Source: Denitratimonas sp037478135 (GTDB taxonomy: Bacteria > Pseudomonadota > Gammaproteobacteria > Xanthomonadales > Xanthomonadaceae). From it: DNA of 64,000 nt. Position numbers and translations under genes: made by a program. The notes beneath the pieces are model-generated. The model saw only the letters and a list, made by a program, of their open reading frames with translations. It was not told where the DNA came from and ran no database searches. Below are positions 1-8,379 of the stretch, piece by piece. The DNA is taken from assembly GCF_037478135.1 (NCBI RefSeq), contig NZ_JBBHDV010000001.1, positions 310,001-374,000 of the forward strand, written 5' to 3'. Within the stretch, counting starts at the first letter, position 1, and each line of letters opens with the position of its first letter.

Positions 1-216
1 CGCCAGCAGCGATAGGTCGTGGTTGCCGAGCACCACCTCGCTGTGGATGTCCAGCGATTTCACCAGACGCAGGGTCTGCAACGACTGGCCGCCACGGTTC
101 ACCAGATCGCCGCAGAACCACAGATGGTCCCGGGCCGGGTCGAAGTTGATCGCATCCAGCAGGCGTGAGGTCTCGTCGTAGCAGCCCTGCAGGTCGCCAA
201 TGGCCCAGGTGGTCAT
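1..216 (-). CDS. apaH: ApaH, symmetrical diadenosine tetraphosphatase (3' part cut by window edge)
   Basis: First 72 residues of the enzyme that hydrolyses Ap4A to two ADP; the rest lies beyond position 1. The N-terminus reads MTTWAIGDLQGCYDET, followed by CGDLVNRG and VLGNHDL, the three metal-binding blocks (GDxxG, GDxVxRG, GNHD) of the calcineurin-like phosphoesterase family. The ATG is at 214-216, 16 bases after the apaG stop, so it is the last gene of the lptD-surA-pdxA-rsmA-apaG-apaH series, the same order as in E. coli. The family assignment is secure; completeness cannot be judged. Confidence 0.93.
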   Translation of the reverse strand, partial: MTTWAIGDLQGCYDETSRLLDAINFDPARDHLWFCGDLVNRGGQSLQTLRLVKSLDIHSEVVLGNHDLSLLA

Positions 217-232
217 CGTTCCGGGCGCCCGT

Positions 233-616
233 TCAATGCAGCGTGCGCGGGATCGACAGTGTGAACTGCGGGATCTTCGCTTCGAAGCGGGTGCCGTCGT
301 CGGCCAGCCACAGATAGCTGCCGCGCATGGTGCCGACATTGGTTTCCAGCACCGCGCCGGAGGTGTATTCGAAATGCTCGCCGGGGCGCAGCCAGGGCTG
401 TTCGCCGACCACGCCGTCACCGCGCACTTCTTCCACCTTGCCGTTGGCATCGGTGATGACCCAGTGGCGCGCCAGCAGTTGTGCCGGAACCTGGCCGCAG
501 TTGCGGATGCGGATGGTGTAGGCGAAAACGTAGCGGTGCTCGGCCGGTGTGGACTGGTCGTCCAGATAGCGGCTGACCACGGCCACGTCGATCGCATGTG
601 GGGAAGATGTGTCCAT
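233..616 (-). CDS. apaG: ApaG (DUF525) protein
   Basis: 127 residues, the usual ApaG length. The family is a single fibronectin-III-like beta sandwich. Typical blocks are YVFAYTIRIRN near residue 30, HWVITDANGK near 50, and the glycine-rich PGEHFEYTSGAVL and GTMRGSYLW stretches in the second half. Its biochemical role is not settled; the gene was named for its link to apaH and cobalt resistance. It lies between rsmA (80 bases upstream) and apaH (16 bases downstream), as in many proteobacteria. Confidence 0.95.
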   Translation of the reverse strand: MDTSSPHAIDVAVVSRYLDDQSTPAEHRYVFAYTIRIRNCGQVPAQLLARHWVITDANGKVEEVRGDGVVGEQPWLRPGEHFEYTSGAVLETNVGTMRGSYLWLADDGTRFEAKIPQFTLSIPRTLH

Positions 617-696
617 AGGGGCAAGTTTACAAAGGCTGGCGCGCTTGCGGGCGGCAACGCGACGATATCGGGTGAGCGGTTGCCGCAGGTTGCGCT

Positions 697-1491
697 TCAG
701 ACGCGGCTGAGTGATTCGTGCACGGCATTGCCCAGCGCGATGAATCGGGCCACATCGATGCGCTCGGCGCGATCGCCCGGATCAATGCCGACGCTTTCCA
801 TCAGCGCCACGTCGCAGACGCTGGACAAAGCGTTGCGCAAGGTCTTGCGGCGCTGGCCGAATGCGGCCTGCACCACGCGCGAGAACGAAGCGCGATCACG
901 CACGGCGATGTCCTGCGCGGTACGTGGAATCACCCGTACCACAGCCGAATCGACTTTCGGCGGTGGCCGGAATGCACCGGGCGGCACCTTGAACAGCGAC
1001 TGCACCTGCGCATAGGCCTGCAACATCACCGAGAGCCGGCCGTAGACCTTGCTGCCCGGGCCGGCGGCCATGCGGTCGACCACTTCCTTTTGCAGCATGA
1101 AATGCATGTCGATGATCGCATCGGCGTGCTCCAGCGCGTGGAACAGGATCGGCGAGGAAATGTTGTAGGGCAGGTTGCCGATCAGCCGGATGCGCCCGTC
1201 GCCGGCCAGCGCGGTCAGGTCCACGGTCAGCACGTCGGCGTGGATGATCTGCAAGGGCGCGATGCGCTGGCTGATGTCATGCAGGCCGGCGATCAGGTCG
1301 CGGTCGAATTCGATCACGTCCAGCCCGCCGTGGCGGCGCAGCATCGGGATCGTCAGCGCGCCCTGGCCGGGGCCGATCTCGACGATGTGTTCGCCCGGCT
1401 GCGGGTCGACCGCACGCACGATGCGGTCGATGATGCCGGCATCGTGCAGGAAGTGCTGGCCGAGCTGTTTCTTTGCCTGATGGGAGGACAT
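697..1491 (-). CDS. rsmA: 16S rRNA (adenine1518-N6/adenine1519-N6)-dimethyltransferase
   Basis: 264 residues (also called KsgA). It dimethylates two adjacent adenines in the 3' hairpin of 16S rRNA with S-adenosylmethionine, late in 30S assembly. Seen: the N-terminal KKQLGQHFLHD signature, the SAM loop VEIGPGQGALT and the catalytic NLPYNISSP motif (NxPY class). The C-terminal half carries the QRRKTLRNAL segment of the family. The start lies 27 bases after the pdxA stop in the surA-pdxA-rsmA-apaG-apaH order. Its ribosome-binding site is poor, suggesting read-through from pdxA. Confidence 0.97.
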   Translation of the reverse strand: MSSHQAKKQLGQHFLHDAGIIDRIVRAVDPQPGEHIVEIGPGQGALTIPMLRRHGGLDVIEFDRDLIAGLHDISQRIAPLQIIHADVLTVDLTALAGDGRIRLIGNLPYNISSPILFHALEHADAIIDMHFMLQKEVVDRMAAGPGSKVYGRLSVMLQAYAQVQSLFKVPPGAFRPPPKVDSAVVRVIPRTAQDIAVRDRASFSRVVQAAFGQRRKTLRNALSSVCDVALMESVGIDPGDRAERIDVARFIALGNAVHESLSRV

Positions 1492-1518
1492 GCGGAGCGT
1501 GTTCCGGAAATTCGGGGG

Positions 1519-2523
1519 TCAGACCAGCAGGCGCGGCGCATGCGCGTGGCGGCGGCGGGCGAAATCATGCGCCTGGCGCGCCGCCAGGATCAGGCTGGAG
1601 GCATCGGCGTGGCCGCTGCCGGCCAGGTCCAGCGCGGTGCCGTGATCCACCGCGACACGCACGTAGGGCAGCCCCAGGGTGATGTTGGTGCCCTGCTCGA
1701 AACCGCTGTACTTGAGCACCGGCAGGCCCTGGTCGTGGTACATCGCCAGTACCGCATCGAAGCCGGCGAGCTTGTCCGGCAGAAAGGCGGTGTCGGCCGG
1801 CAGCGGGCCGATCAGATCCATGCCGCGTGCACGCAATTGCTCCAGCAAAGGTGCGATGACATCGATCTCCTCGCGGCCGAGATGGCCACCTTCGCCGGCG
1901 TGCGGGTTCAGTCCGAGCACCGCGATACGGGGCGCCAGGATGCCGAAATCCGACAGCAGCGCCGCGTGCAGGATTTCCAACGTGGTGCGCAGGCCTTCGG
2001 CACTGATCGCCGCCGGCACCGCGCGCAGCGGCAGGTGGGTGGTGGCCAGCGCCACGCGCATCTTCGGCGAGGCCAGCATCATCACCACCTCGCAGCCGGC
2101 CTGCTGCGCCAGCAGTTCGGTGGTGCCGGTGTAGGCGATGCCGGCGTCGTTCAATACGCCCTTGTGCACCGGGCCGGTAACCAGCCCGGACAGCTCGCCC
2201 GCAGCGGCAAGGCGGGCGCCTTCCAGCAGGCTGTCGTGTACGTAGGCGGCGTTGCGCGGGTCGAGCTGACCGAAATGGCTGGCTTGTGCACGCGCGCGGT
2301 GCAGCACGCGCAGCTGGCCGGGCGCCACTTGCGTGGCGTCGGGTTCGAGCAGTTCCAACGGCAGACCGATGGCGCTGGCGGCGTCGCGCAGCAGCTCGGC
2401 ATCGGCGATTGCCAGCAGCGGTGCGGCAAACGGGGTATGCGCCAGCCGCACGCACAGTTCCGGCCCGATGCCGGCCGGTTCACCCGGAATCAGGCCGAGC
2501 AGCGGCGGTTCGGATGCGGGCAT
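1519..2523 (-). CDS. pdxA: 4-hydroxythreonine-4-phosphate dehydrogenase
   Basis: 334 residues. The NAD-dependent, metal-requiring enzyme of pyridoxal phosphate synthesis that oxidises 4-phosphohydroxy-threonine. Visible blocks: GLIPGEPAGIGPE at the N-terminus, TGPVHKGVLNDAG, GLNPHAGEGGHLGREE, and MYHDQGLPVLKYSGF with the later VAVDHGTALDLAG, which carry the metal-binding histidines. It is 33 bases downstream of surA and 27 upstream of rsmA, so probably cotranscribed. Length is normal and no defects are seen. Confidence 0.97.
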   Translation of the reverse strand: MPASEPPLLGLIPGEPAGIGPELCVRLAHTPFAAPLLAIADAELLRDAASAIGLPLELLEPDATQVAPGQLRVLHRARAQASHFGQLDPRNAAYVHDSLLEGARLAAAGELSGLVTGPVHKGVLNDAGIAYTGTTELLAQQAGCEVVMMLASPKMRVALATTHLPLRAVPAAISAEGLRTTLEILHAALLSDFGILAPRIAVLGLNPHAGEGGHLGREEIDVIAPLLEQLRARGMDLIGPLPADTAFLPDKLAGFDAVLAMYHDQGLPVLKYSGFEQGTNITLGLPYVRVAVDHGTALDLAGSGHADASSLILAARQAHDFARRRHAHAPRLLV

Positions 2524-2556
2524 TGACCGGATGCGGTGGCCGGAGCGGGGCAGCGG

Positions 2557-3858
2557 TCAGCTGCCCAGGCGCTCGTCGATGTAGGCCTCGTCACGCAACT
2601 GACGCAGGAAACGGTCGAACTCTTCATCCGCCTTGCGCGCCACGATGGTTTCGCGCGCACGCTTGCGCTGGGCTTCGCGGGTGATGTCCTGCTCGCGGGT
2701 TTCCAGACGCTGGATCAGGTGCCAGCCGACATCGCTGGCGAAGGGCTCGGACAGTTCGCCATCTTCCAGCGATCCCAGCACATTGGCCACGGCCGGGCCC
2801 CAGGCGCTGAGCGGGAACCAGCCCATGTCGCCGCCCTGGTTGCGGGTGATCTGGTCGTCGGAAGCTTCGCGTGCCACGGTGGCGAAGTCTTCTCCGGCCG
2901 CGATCCGGGCGCGGAGCGCGTCGATCTTCGTGCGAGCCTCTTCACGCGTGACCAGTTCGCCGACCCTCACCATCAGGCCGCGGGCGTGGTATTCGGTGAC
3001 GGTTTCGATCGCCTGGCTCTGGTCGCGGCTGTCGATGTAGTGGATCAGGCTGAAGCCGCTGGGGCCGCGCAGCGGCTGCGAGACCTCGCCCGGCTGCATC
3101 GATGCCAGTGCATGGGTGAACAGCGGCGGGATTTCGTCTGAGCTGCGCCAGCCCATGTTGCCGCCTTCCAGTGCAGTCTGGTGGTCGGAATAGCGCATCG
3201 CCGCGGCCGCGAAATCCATCTCGCCACGTTCGATCAGCTGGCGCACGCCGTCGATCTTGTCGCGCGCGACTTCGATCTGGTCCGGGGTCGCGCCATCGGG
3301 CAGCGCCACCAGCAGATAGCCCAGGTGGATCTGCAATTCGGAGCCGGTACGGCTGGCCAGCAGATTGTCGATTTCGGTTTCGCTGACCACCACGCGGCTC
3401 TGTACGAAGTTCTGCTGCAAGCGCGAGATCACCAGTTCATCGCGCACCTGCTGGCGGAACGCCTCATAGCTCAGGCCGTCCATGCGCACCTGCTGGCGCA
3501 ACTGGTCGATGCTTGCGCCCTGCTGCTGCGCGATACGGCCGATGGTCTGGTCCAGCTCCACATCGCCCACGCGCAGACCCATGGCCTCGGCGCGCTGCAA
3601 TTGCAGGCGCATCATGATCAGCTGTTGCAGCACCTGCCGTTCCAGCACATTGGGCGGGGGCAACTGATCGGTGCGGCCGGCCAGGCGACGGGTGACGTTG
3701 TTGACCGCCATATCCAGCTCGGAGCGCAGGATCACGTCCTCCTCGACCACGGCCACGATACTTTCGACCGGATCCAGCTGCAGGGCCTGGGCCTGGGCCG
3801 CAAGCGGAGTGCCCAGCAGGAAAATGAAAAAGAGGAGGGAAGGAAGAAGTCGGCTCAT
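2557..3858 (-). CDS. surA: SurA periplasmic chaperone / peptidyl-prolyl isomerase
   Basis: 433 residues. Chaperone that escorts unfolded outer-membrane proteins, including LptD, to the Bam complex. The start at 3858 was chosen because it opens with a clear signal peptide (MSRLLPSLLFFIFLLGTPLAAQA) and gives a length close to E. coli SurA (428); the longer upstream reading has no export signal. The SurA N-domain covers about residues 25-170, followed by two parvulin domains at about 175-280 and 287-390 (NMGWRSSDEIPPLF and DMGWFPLSAWGPAV are their conserved cores). The start codon overlaps by ATGA the stop of a possible 43-codon ORF. lptD lies upstream. Confidence 0.96.
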   Translation of the reverse strand: MSRLLPSLLFFIFLLGTPLAAQAQALQLDPVESIVAVVEEDVILRSELDMAVNNVTRRLAGRTDQLPPPNVLERQVLQQLIMMRLQLQRAEAMGLRVGDVELDQTIGRIAQQQGASIDQLRQQVRMDGLSYEAFRQQVRDELVISRLQQNFVQSRVVVSETEIDNLLASRTGSELQIHLGYLLVALPDGATPDQIEVARDKIDGVRQLIERGEMDFAAAAMRYSDHQTALEGGNMGWRSSDEIPPLFTHALASMQPGEVSQPLRGPSGFSLIHYIDSRDQSQAIETVTEYHARGLMVRVGELVTREEARTKIDALRARIAAGEDFATVAREASDDQITRNQGGDMGWFPLSAWGPAVANVLGSLEDGELSEPFASDVGWHLIQRLETREQDITREAQRKRARETIVARKADEEFDRFLRQLRDEAYIDERLGS

Positions 3859-3986
3859 GATTCCAGCATCGATGGCGGTAATGTGGGGTGTGAAGACGGC
3901 AGCGCCGGTGCGGCCTGGCGGTACTGGCGGCAGACCGCGCATGTCCTGCCACCGGCCTGCATGGCGCCGCCGCAGGCGCAACGCAT
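3855..3986 (-). CDS. Possible 43-residue zinc-ribbon-like protein coupled to surA
   Basis: A short open frame filling most of the 156-base lptD-surA gap. It begins MRCACGGAMQAGGRTCAVC and has four cysteines at 3, 5, 16 and 19 (CxCG then CxxC), the spacing of a small zinc ribbon, then a proline/serine-rich tail. Its TGA (3857-3855) overlaps the surA ATG (3858-3856) as ATGA, the usual sign of translational coupling. The ribosome-binding site before the ATG at 3986 is weak (GGCAGG about 10 bases upstream). An in-frame GTG at 4040 inside lptD would give 61 residues. It could be a real protein, a leader peptide setting surA translation, or chance. Confidence 0.35.
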   Translation of the reverse strand: MRCACGGAMQAGGRTCAVCRQYRQAAPALPSSHPTLPPSMLES

Positions 3987-4014
3987 ATGCGTGCCGGCCT
4001 GCCACAGGCGTGGC

Positions 4015-6297
4015 TCAATAGGTGTAGCCGAGAATAGCACGCTCCAGCAGCTCGCCGGACTTGCGTCCGAGCGTGGACAGGCCCTTCAATTCAAGTTCCA
4101 GATAGATGCTGGTGTTGCGTTCGCCTTCGATATTGCGCACGTAATGCCGGCCCAGCACGCGCGCAGCCAGGCAACAGTTTTCCCACTCCACGCCGGCGAA
4201 GGCTTCCACCGTGGCATGGTCCAGCAGCGAGTAGTTCCAGCGCCCGACCAGGCGCCAGCGCTCGTTGAGCGGGATCAGGGTGGAAATGTCGAACTGCTCC
4301 AGCGTGACCCGGTCCGGGTTGCCGGTACGGCCGTCGCGGCGGAAGCGGTAGGCGAAATTCAGCACGCCGGCCTGGCCCCAGCGGTACTGGCTGCGCAGCG
4401 TGGACAGGTGTGAAATCTCCTGATCCGGATCCCATTGCTGGCTGACGCCAACGCTCCAGCGGTCGTCCAGCATCAGTTCCATATCCCCGACCCAGGCCGA
4501 ACCGGCGCGGTCCACCCGCGAAACGCCGGGCATCTGCACTTTCTGGTCCTGGAAATAGCGGATCTGGCCGAGGCTGGCCGAGAGCCGCTCCTGTCCGCTG
4601 GCTTCATCGAACAGGCGGGTGCTGACCGCCAGCGTGGCCTGGTTGGCGTCGGATTGGCGGTCGCCGCCGGCAAAGCGGTTGTTGCGGAACAGCTGGCCCC
4701 AGCTGAAACCCAGCTCCTGGGTATCGAAGATCGGCAGATCGGTCTGATCGCGGTAGGGCACGTTCAGGTAATACAGGCGCGGCTCCAGCGTTTGCAGCAT
4801 GCGCTGGCCGAAGAAGCTCATCGGGCGCTCGAACACCAGCCCGGTATCCAGGCTCAGGATCGGCGTGGTGCGCGAGGGCGAGGTGCTGGGAAAGCGCTCC
4901 AGATAATCGCTGTCGAGCGAATAGGCGGTGTGGCGCACACCGATTTCCGGACGGAAGAAGCCGGCCGCGCGTTCATACGGAAACGCGACGTAGGGGTGCA
5001 CATCCACACGCATGGCGCCCGGGCGCTGGCTGTGGTCGAACACCACCGCCTCGCTGCGTACCCCACCGACCACGCCGGCGGCCAGCGGCTGGTCCCAGCG
5101 GAACAGCATGCGTGGCAGGCGGCGGAACGGTTCGGCCGTGTCCGGGGTGTACGGATCTGCGATGGTCCAGCCCTGCAGGCTGACGCTGGCGGTCCAGTAG
5201 CGCCCGCGCCCGTGCAGGCCGACATGGCTTTCCAGCAGGCTGGTGGCGGCGGTCGAGAGCGAATCGCCGAAGTCCTCGAAATAGCGGTCGTCGGAGATGT
5301 GGTTCAGATCCGAGATCAGCTGCCAGTGCGCGCCGAGCTGGCCGCGGTGCTCCCAGGTCACGGTGCCGCGGTCGCGGCCGGTCTGGTCGTCGTTGGGCAA
5401 CCAGGTGCCGTAGATTTCGCCACGATGGTTGTCGCTGAGATAGCGGAACTGCGCGCCCAGCATCACGCCGCGCTTGGTCATCAGGCGCGGTGCCAGGGTG
5501 GCGTCGAAATTCGGCGCCAGATTCAGGTAGTACGGCACCGTGATATCCACTCCGCGCGAGCGCGAAGCACCCAGTGACGGGAACAGGAAGCCGGTCTTGC
5601 GCCGCTCGTCGATCGGGAAGCTGGCGATCGGCAGGTACAGGATCGGCACATTCCCCAGGCGCAGCGTGGTGTGGCGCGCGGTGGCGATGCCGTCGGCCTG
5701 GTTGATGTCCAACTGGCGGGCGCGGATCAGCCACTGGCGGTCATCCGGATCGCAGGTGGTGTAGGACACCTGTTGCAGCTGGCTGTGATCGCCCTGGTTG
5801 GTGGCCAGTTCGGCCTCGCCGTTGCCGCGCGCACTCAGCAGTTGGTAGCGCAGTGATTGCAGCGAGGCGTAGTCCTCTTCGAGCCGGCCTTCGGCGCGCT
5901 CGGCACCGATCAGCATGCCGGCGTCCTGGTATTGCACGTCGCCCTTGGCCTGCCAGGTTTCGGTTTGCGGATCAAAGCGCATCAGCGCAGCCGCCACGCG
6001 CTGATCGGCGCGCAGGATTTCCACATCGCCGCTGAGCAGGTAGTTCTGCTGGTCGCGAATGTCGAAATGCTCGGCGAAGATCGAGGTTTCACCGGTTTCC
6101 CGGTCGGCCTCGGAGCCAAGATCCGGGCGATGGAACTGGTACAGCGCATTCGGCTTGCACTGCACCCACATCGCGGGGTCGTAATCGATCGCGGCCGCAG
6201 TCGATGGCGGCAGCAGGGCCAGGCCGCCGGACAGCAGCGAGGCGAGGGAAAGTGCGAGGCGGGTGCGGGGCACGGCAGGGCTTGGTCGCCAGAACAA
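4015..6297 (-). CDS. lptD: LptD, LPS-assembly outer membrane protein
   Basis: 760 residues. Outer-membrane beta-barrel that, with LptE, places lipopolysaccharide in the outer leaflet. Signal peptide, then a periplasmic LptA/OstA-like jellyroll (about 60-200), then the C-terminal barrel. Four cysteines match the disulfide pattern of E. coli LptD: C47, C182 and the adjacent pair C708-C709 in WENCCLAARVLG. The frame opens with a TTG at 6297 directly after AGGGG, and a stop lies just upstream; a GTG at 6273, which still keeps a signal peptide, is an alternative start. Downstream surA makes its chaperone. It is divergent from the suf operon. Confidence 0.95.
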   Translation of the reverse strand: MFWRPSPAVPRTRLALSLASLLSGGLALLPPSTAAAIDYDPAMWVQCKPNALYQFHRPDLGSEADRETGETSIFAEHFDIRDQQNYLLSGDVEILRADQRVAAALMRFDPQTETWQAKGDVQYQDAGMLIGAERAEGRLEEDYASLQSLRYQLLSARGNGEAELATNQGDHSQLQQVSYTTCDPDDRQWLIRARQLDINQADGIATARHTTLRLGNVPILYLPIASFPIDERRKTGFLFPSLGASRSRGVDITVPYYLNLAPNFDATLAPRLMTKRGVMLGAQFRYLSDNHRGEIYGTWLPNDDQTGRDRGTVTWEHRGQLGAHWQLISDLNHISDDRYFEDFGDSLSTAATSLLESHVGLHGRGRYWTASVSLQGWTIADPYTPDTAEPFRRLPRMLFRWDQPLAAGVVGGVRSEAVVFDHSQRPGAMRVDVHPYVAFPYERAAGFFRPEIGVRHTAYSLDSDYLERFPSTSPSRTTPILSLDTGLVFERPMSFFGQRMLQTLEPRLYYLNVPYRDQTDLPIFDTQELGFSWGQLFRNNRFAGGDRQSDANQATLAVSTRLFDEASGQERLSASLGQIRYFQDQKVQMPGVSRVDRAGSAWVGDMELMLDDRWSVGVSQQWDPDQEISHLSTLRSQYRWGQAGVLNFAYRFRRDGRTGNPDRVTLEQFDISTLIPLNERWRLVGRWNYSLLDHATVEAFAGVEWENCCLAARVLGRHYVRNIEGERNTSIYLELELKGLSTLGRKSGELLERAILGYTY

Positions 6298-6303
6298 CCC
6301 CTA

Positions 6304-6316
6304 GCTTGCCGCAAGC
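6304..6316. other. 13-base inverted repeat upstream of lptD
   Basis: GCTTGCCGCAAGC, arms of six around one base, ends about seven bases before the putative TTG start of lptD. It could be an operator or a small hairpin that limits access to the lptD start. No function is shown by the sequence alone. Confidence 0.25.
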
Positions 6317-6355
6317 ACGTGACCGGCGGCAATGAATGGTGGCTGGGCTGCCGTA

Positions 6356-6385
6356 TTGCCGGGCTCCCGGGCAAAAGGGTACAAT
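6356..6385 (+). promoter_or_regulatory. Candidate sigma-70 promoter of the suf operon
   Basis: TTGCCG (6356-6361), 18-base spacer, TACAAT (6380-6385), placing the start near 6392 and about 50 bases of leader before sufR. It is the best match in the lptD/sufR divergent gap. Rrf2/IscR-type regulators commonly repress their own operon, so an operator is expected close by; the CCGGG-CT-CCCGG repeat between the boxes is one candidate. Confidence 0.45.
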
Positions 6386-6442
6386 TTCGGTCCCCTATCT
6401 TTCCGCAACGGCCCGCAGCGCGCGGCCGAGCCTGAAAACACC

Positions 6443-6895
6443 ATGATCCGCGTCACCCGCCTGACCGACTACGCCACCTTGCTGATGACCGTGCTGGCCA
6501 CCGCGCCGGACACCGTGCACAGCGCCAGCATGCTGGCCGAACGTACCCGGCTGGAGCCGGCCACGGTCAGCAAAGTGCTCAAGGCGCTGGCCCAGAGCGG
6601 TCTGGTCGAAGGCCTGCGCGGCGCCAATGGCGGTTACCGCCTGGCGCAGGCGCCGATGCAGATCAGCCTGCTGGAAATCGTCGAGGCGATCGAAGGTCCG
6701 CTGGAAATGACCGAATGCAGCGGCGAACACTCGCGCTGCGAACACGAAACCTTCTGCGGCGTCGCGCCGCACTGGCGTCTGGTCAACGACGTCATCGCCG
6801 ACACCCTGCGCGGCATGACCCTGGCGCAGATGCTCGAACCGCTTCCACCTCCTTCCCGCCAGCGTCGCATCGACCTGCGCCTGGCCACCTCCTGA
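6443..6895 (+). CDS. sufR: Rrf2-family regulator of the SUF system
   Basis: 150 residues. A winged-helix regulator of the IscR/Rrf2 class, of the type heading suf operons in Xanthomonas and relatives. DNA-binding helices are at about 8-60 (MLAERTRLEPATVSKVLKAL) with the wing GLRGANGGYRLA. Three cysteines at 92, 99 and 105 match the three [2Fe-2S] ligands of IscR in position and similar spacing. The start at 6443 was chosen because MIRVTRLTDYATLLM is the family N-terminus. sufB follows 20 bases later, so it is probably autoregulated and senses Fe-S status. Confidence 0.92.
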   Translation: MIRVTRLTDYATLLMTVLATAPDTVHSASMLAERTRLEPATVSKVLKALAQSGLVEGLRGANGGYRLAQAPMQISLLEIVEAIEGPLEMTECSGEHSRCEHETFCGVAPHWRLVNDVIADTLRGMTLAQMLEPLPPPSRQRRIDLRLATS

Positions 6896-6915
6896 ATCGC
6901 ACAAGGCAGCCCGTC

Positions 6916-8379
6916 ATGGCCACCGAACTCGCTGAAGCACCCATCGCCAACAAGGAAATCCACGAACAGCTCGGGCGTCGCTACGACGCCGGCTTCATCA
7001 CCGACATCGAATCCGATTCGTTGCCGGCCGGGCTGGACGAGGACACCATCCGCGCCCTTTCGGCCAAAAAAGACGAGCCCGAGTGGATGCTCGAATGGCG
7101 CCTGGCCGCCTACCGCCACTGGCTGACGATGCCGATGCCGCAGTGGGCCAAGCTGAAGATCGCGCCGATCGATTTCCAGGCGATCAGCTACTACTCGGCG
7201 CCGAAAGGCCCGAGGTACGAATCGCTGGATGATGTCCCGCAGGAATTGCTGGATGCCTACGACAAGCTCGGCGTGCCGCTGCACGAGCGCGCCAAACTTG
7301 CCGGCGTGGCGGTGGACGCGGTGTTCGATTCGGTCTCGGTCGGCACCACCTTCCGCAAGGAACTGGCCGACAAGGGCATCATCTTCTGTTCGATGTCCGA
7401 GGCCATCAAGGACCATCCGGAACTGGTACGCCAGTATCTGGGCACCGTGGTGCCGGTGCGCGACAACTTCTTCGCGGCGCTGAACTCGGCGGTGTTTTCC
7501 GATGGCAGCTTCGTGTTCATCCCCAAGGGCGTGCGCTGCCCGATGGAGCTCAGCACCTACTTCCGCATCAACGCCGGCCACACCGGGCAGTTCGAGCGCA
7601 CCCTGATCATCTGCGAGGACCGTGGCCACGTGTCCTATCTGGAAGGCTGCACCGCGCCGATGCGCGACGAAAACCAGTTGCACGCCGCGGTGGTGGAACT
7701 GGTCGCGCTGGAAGATGCCGAGATCAAGTATTCGACGGTGCAGAACTGGTACCCGGGCGATGAAAACGGCGTCGGCGGCATCTACAACTTCGTCACCAAG
7801 CGCGCCGAATGCCGTGGCGCACGCAGCAAGGTGGTCTGGGCGCAGGTGGAAACCGGCTCGGCGATCACCTGGAAATACCCCAGCTGCGTACTGCGCGGCG
7901 ACGATTCTTCCGGCGAATTCCACTCGGTCGCGCTGACCCATCACCGCCAGCAGGCCGATACCGGCACCAAGATGATCCACATCGGCAAGAACACGAAATC
8001 CAAGATCGTGTCCAAGGGCATCAGCGCAGGTCATGGGCAGAACACCTATCGCGGCCTGGTCAAGATCGAGCGCGGCGCCAGCGGTGCGCGCAACCACACC
8101 CAGTGCGATTCGATGCTGATCGGCAAGAAGTGCGGCGCGCACACCTTCCCGTATGTGGAAGTGAAGAACCCCGACGCCATCCTCGAACACGAGGCCACCA
8201 CCTCCAAGATCAGCGACGACCAGCTGTTCTACTGCCTCTCGCGCGGCATCGGCGAGGAAGATGCGGTGTCGATGATCGTCGACGGCTTCTGCAAGCAGGT
8301 GTTCCGCGAGCTGCCGATGGAGTTCGCGGTGGAAGCCAAGAAGCTGCTGGACCTTTCGTTGGAAGGCTCGGTCGGATGA
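6916..8379 (+). CDS. sufB: SufB, Fe-S cluster scaffold subunit
   Basis: 487 residues. Core of the SufBC2D scaffold on which Fe-S clusters are built from SufS-derived sulfur. The sequence is highly conserved: RNWYPGD-type block (QNWYPGDENGVGGIYNF), KGISAGHGQNTYRG, and the C-terminal EHEATTSKISDDQLFYC beta-helix end. The ATG at 6916 follows sufR by 20 bases with MATELAEAPIANKEI. Its TGA overlaps the next ATG (ATGA), tying the small exported protein to this operon. Confidence 0.98.
   Translation: MATELAEAPIANKEIHEQLGRRYDAGFITDIESDSLPAGLDEDTIRALSAKKDEPEWMLEWRLAAYRHWLTMPMPQWAKLKIAPIDFQAISYYSAPKGPRYESLDDVPQELLDAYDKLGVPLHERAKLAGVAVDAVFDSVSVGTTFRKELADKGIIFCSMSEAIKDHPELVRQYLGTVVPVRDNFFAALNSAVFSDGSFVFIPKGVRCPMELSTYFRINAGHTGQFERTLIICEDRGHVSYLEGCTAPMRDENQLHAAVVELVALEDAEIKYSTVQNWYPGDENGVGGIYNFVTKRAECRGARSKVVWAQVETGSAITWKYPSCVLRGDDSSGEFHSVALTHHRQQADTGTKMIHIGKNTKSKIVSKGISAGHGQNTYRGLVKIERGASGARNHTQCDSMLIGKKCGAHTFPYVEVKNPDAILEHEATTSKISDDQLFYCLSRGIGEEDAVSMIVDGFCKQVFRELPMEFAVEAKKLLDLSLEGSVG

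Noticed and set aside
718..2526. A 602-codon open frame on the plus strand, antisense to rsmA and pdxA
   Set aside because: Typical shadow of high-GC coding DNA; composition (Gln/His/Arg-rich) is not protein-like and the minus-strand genes are unambiguous.
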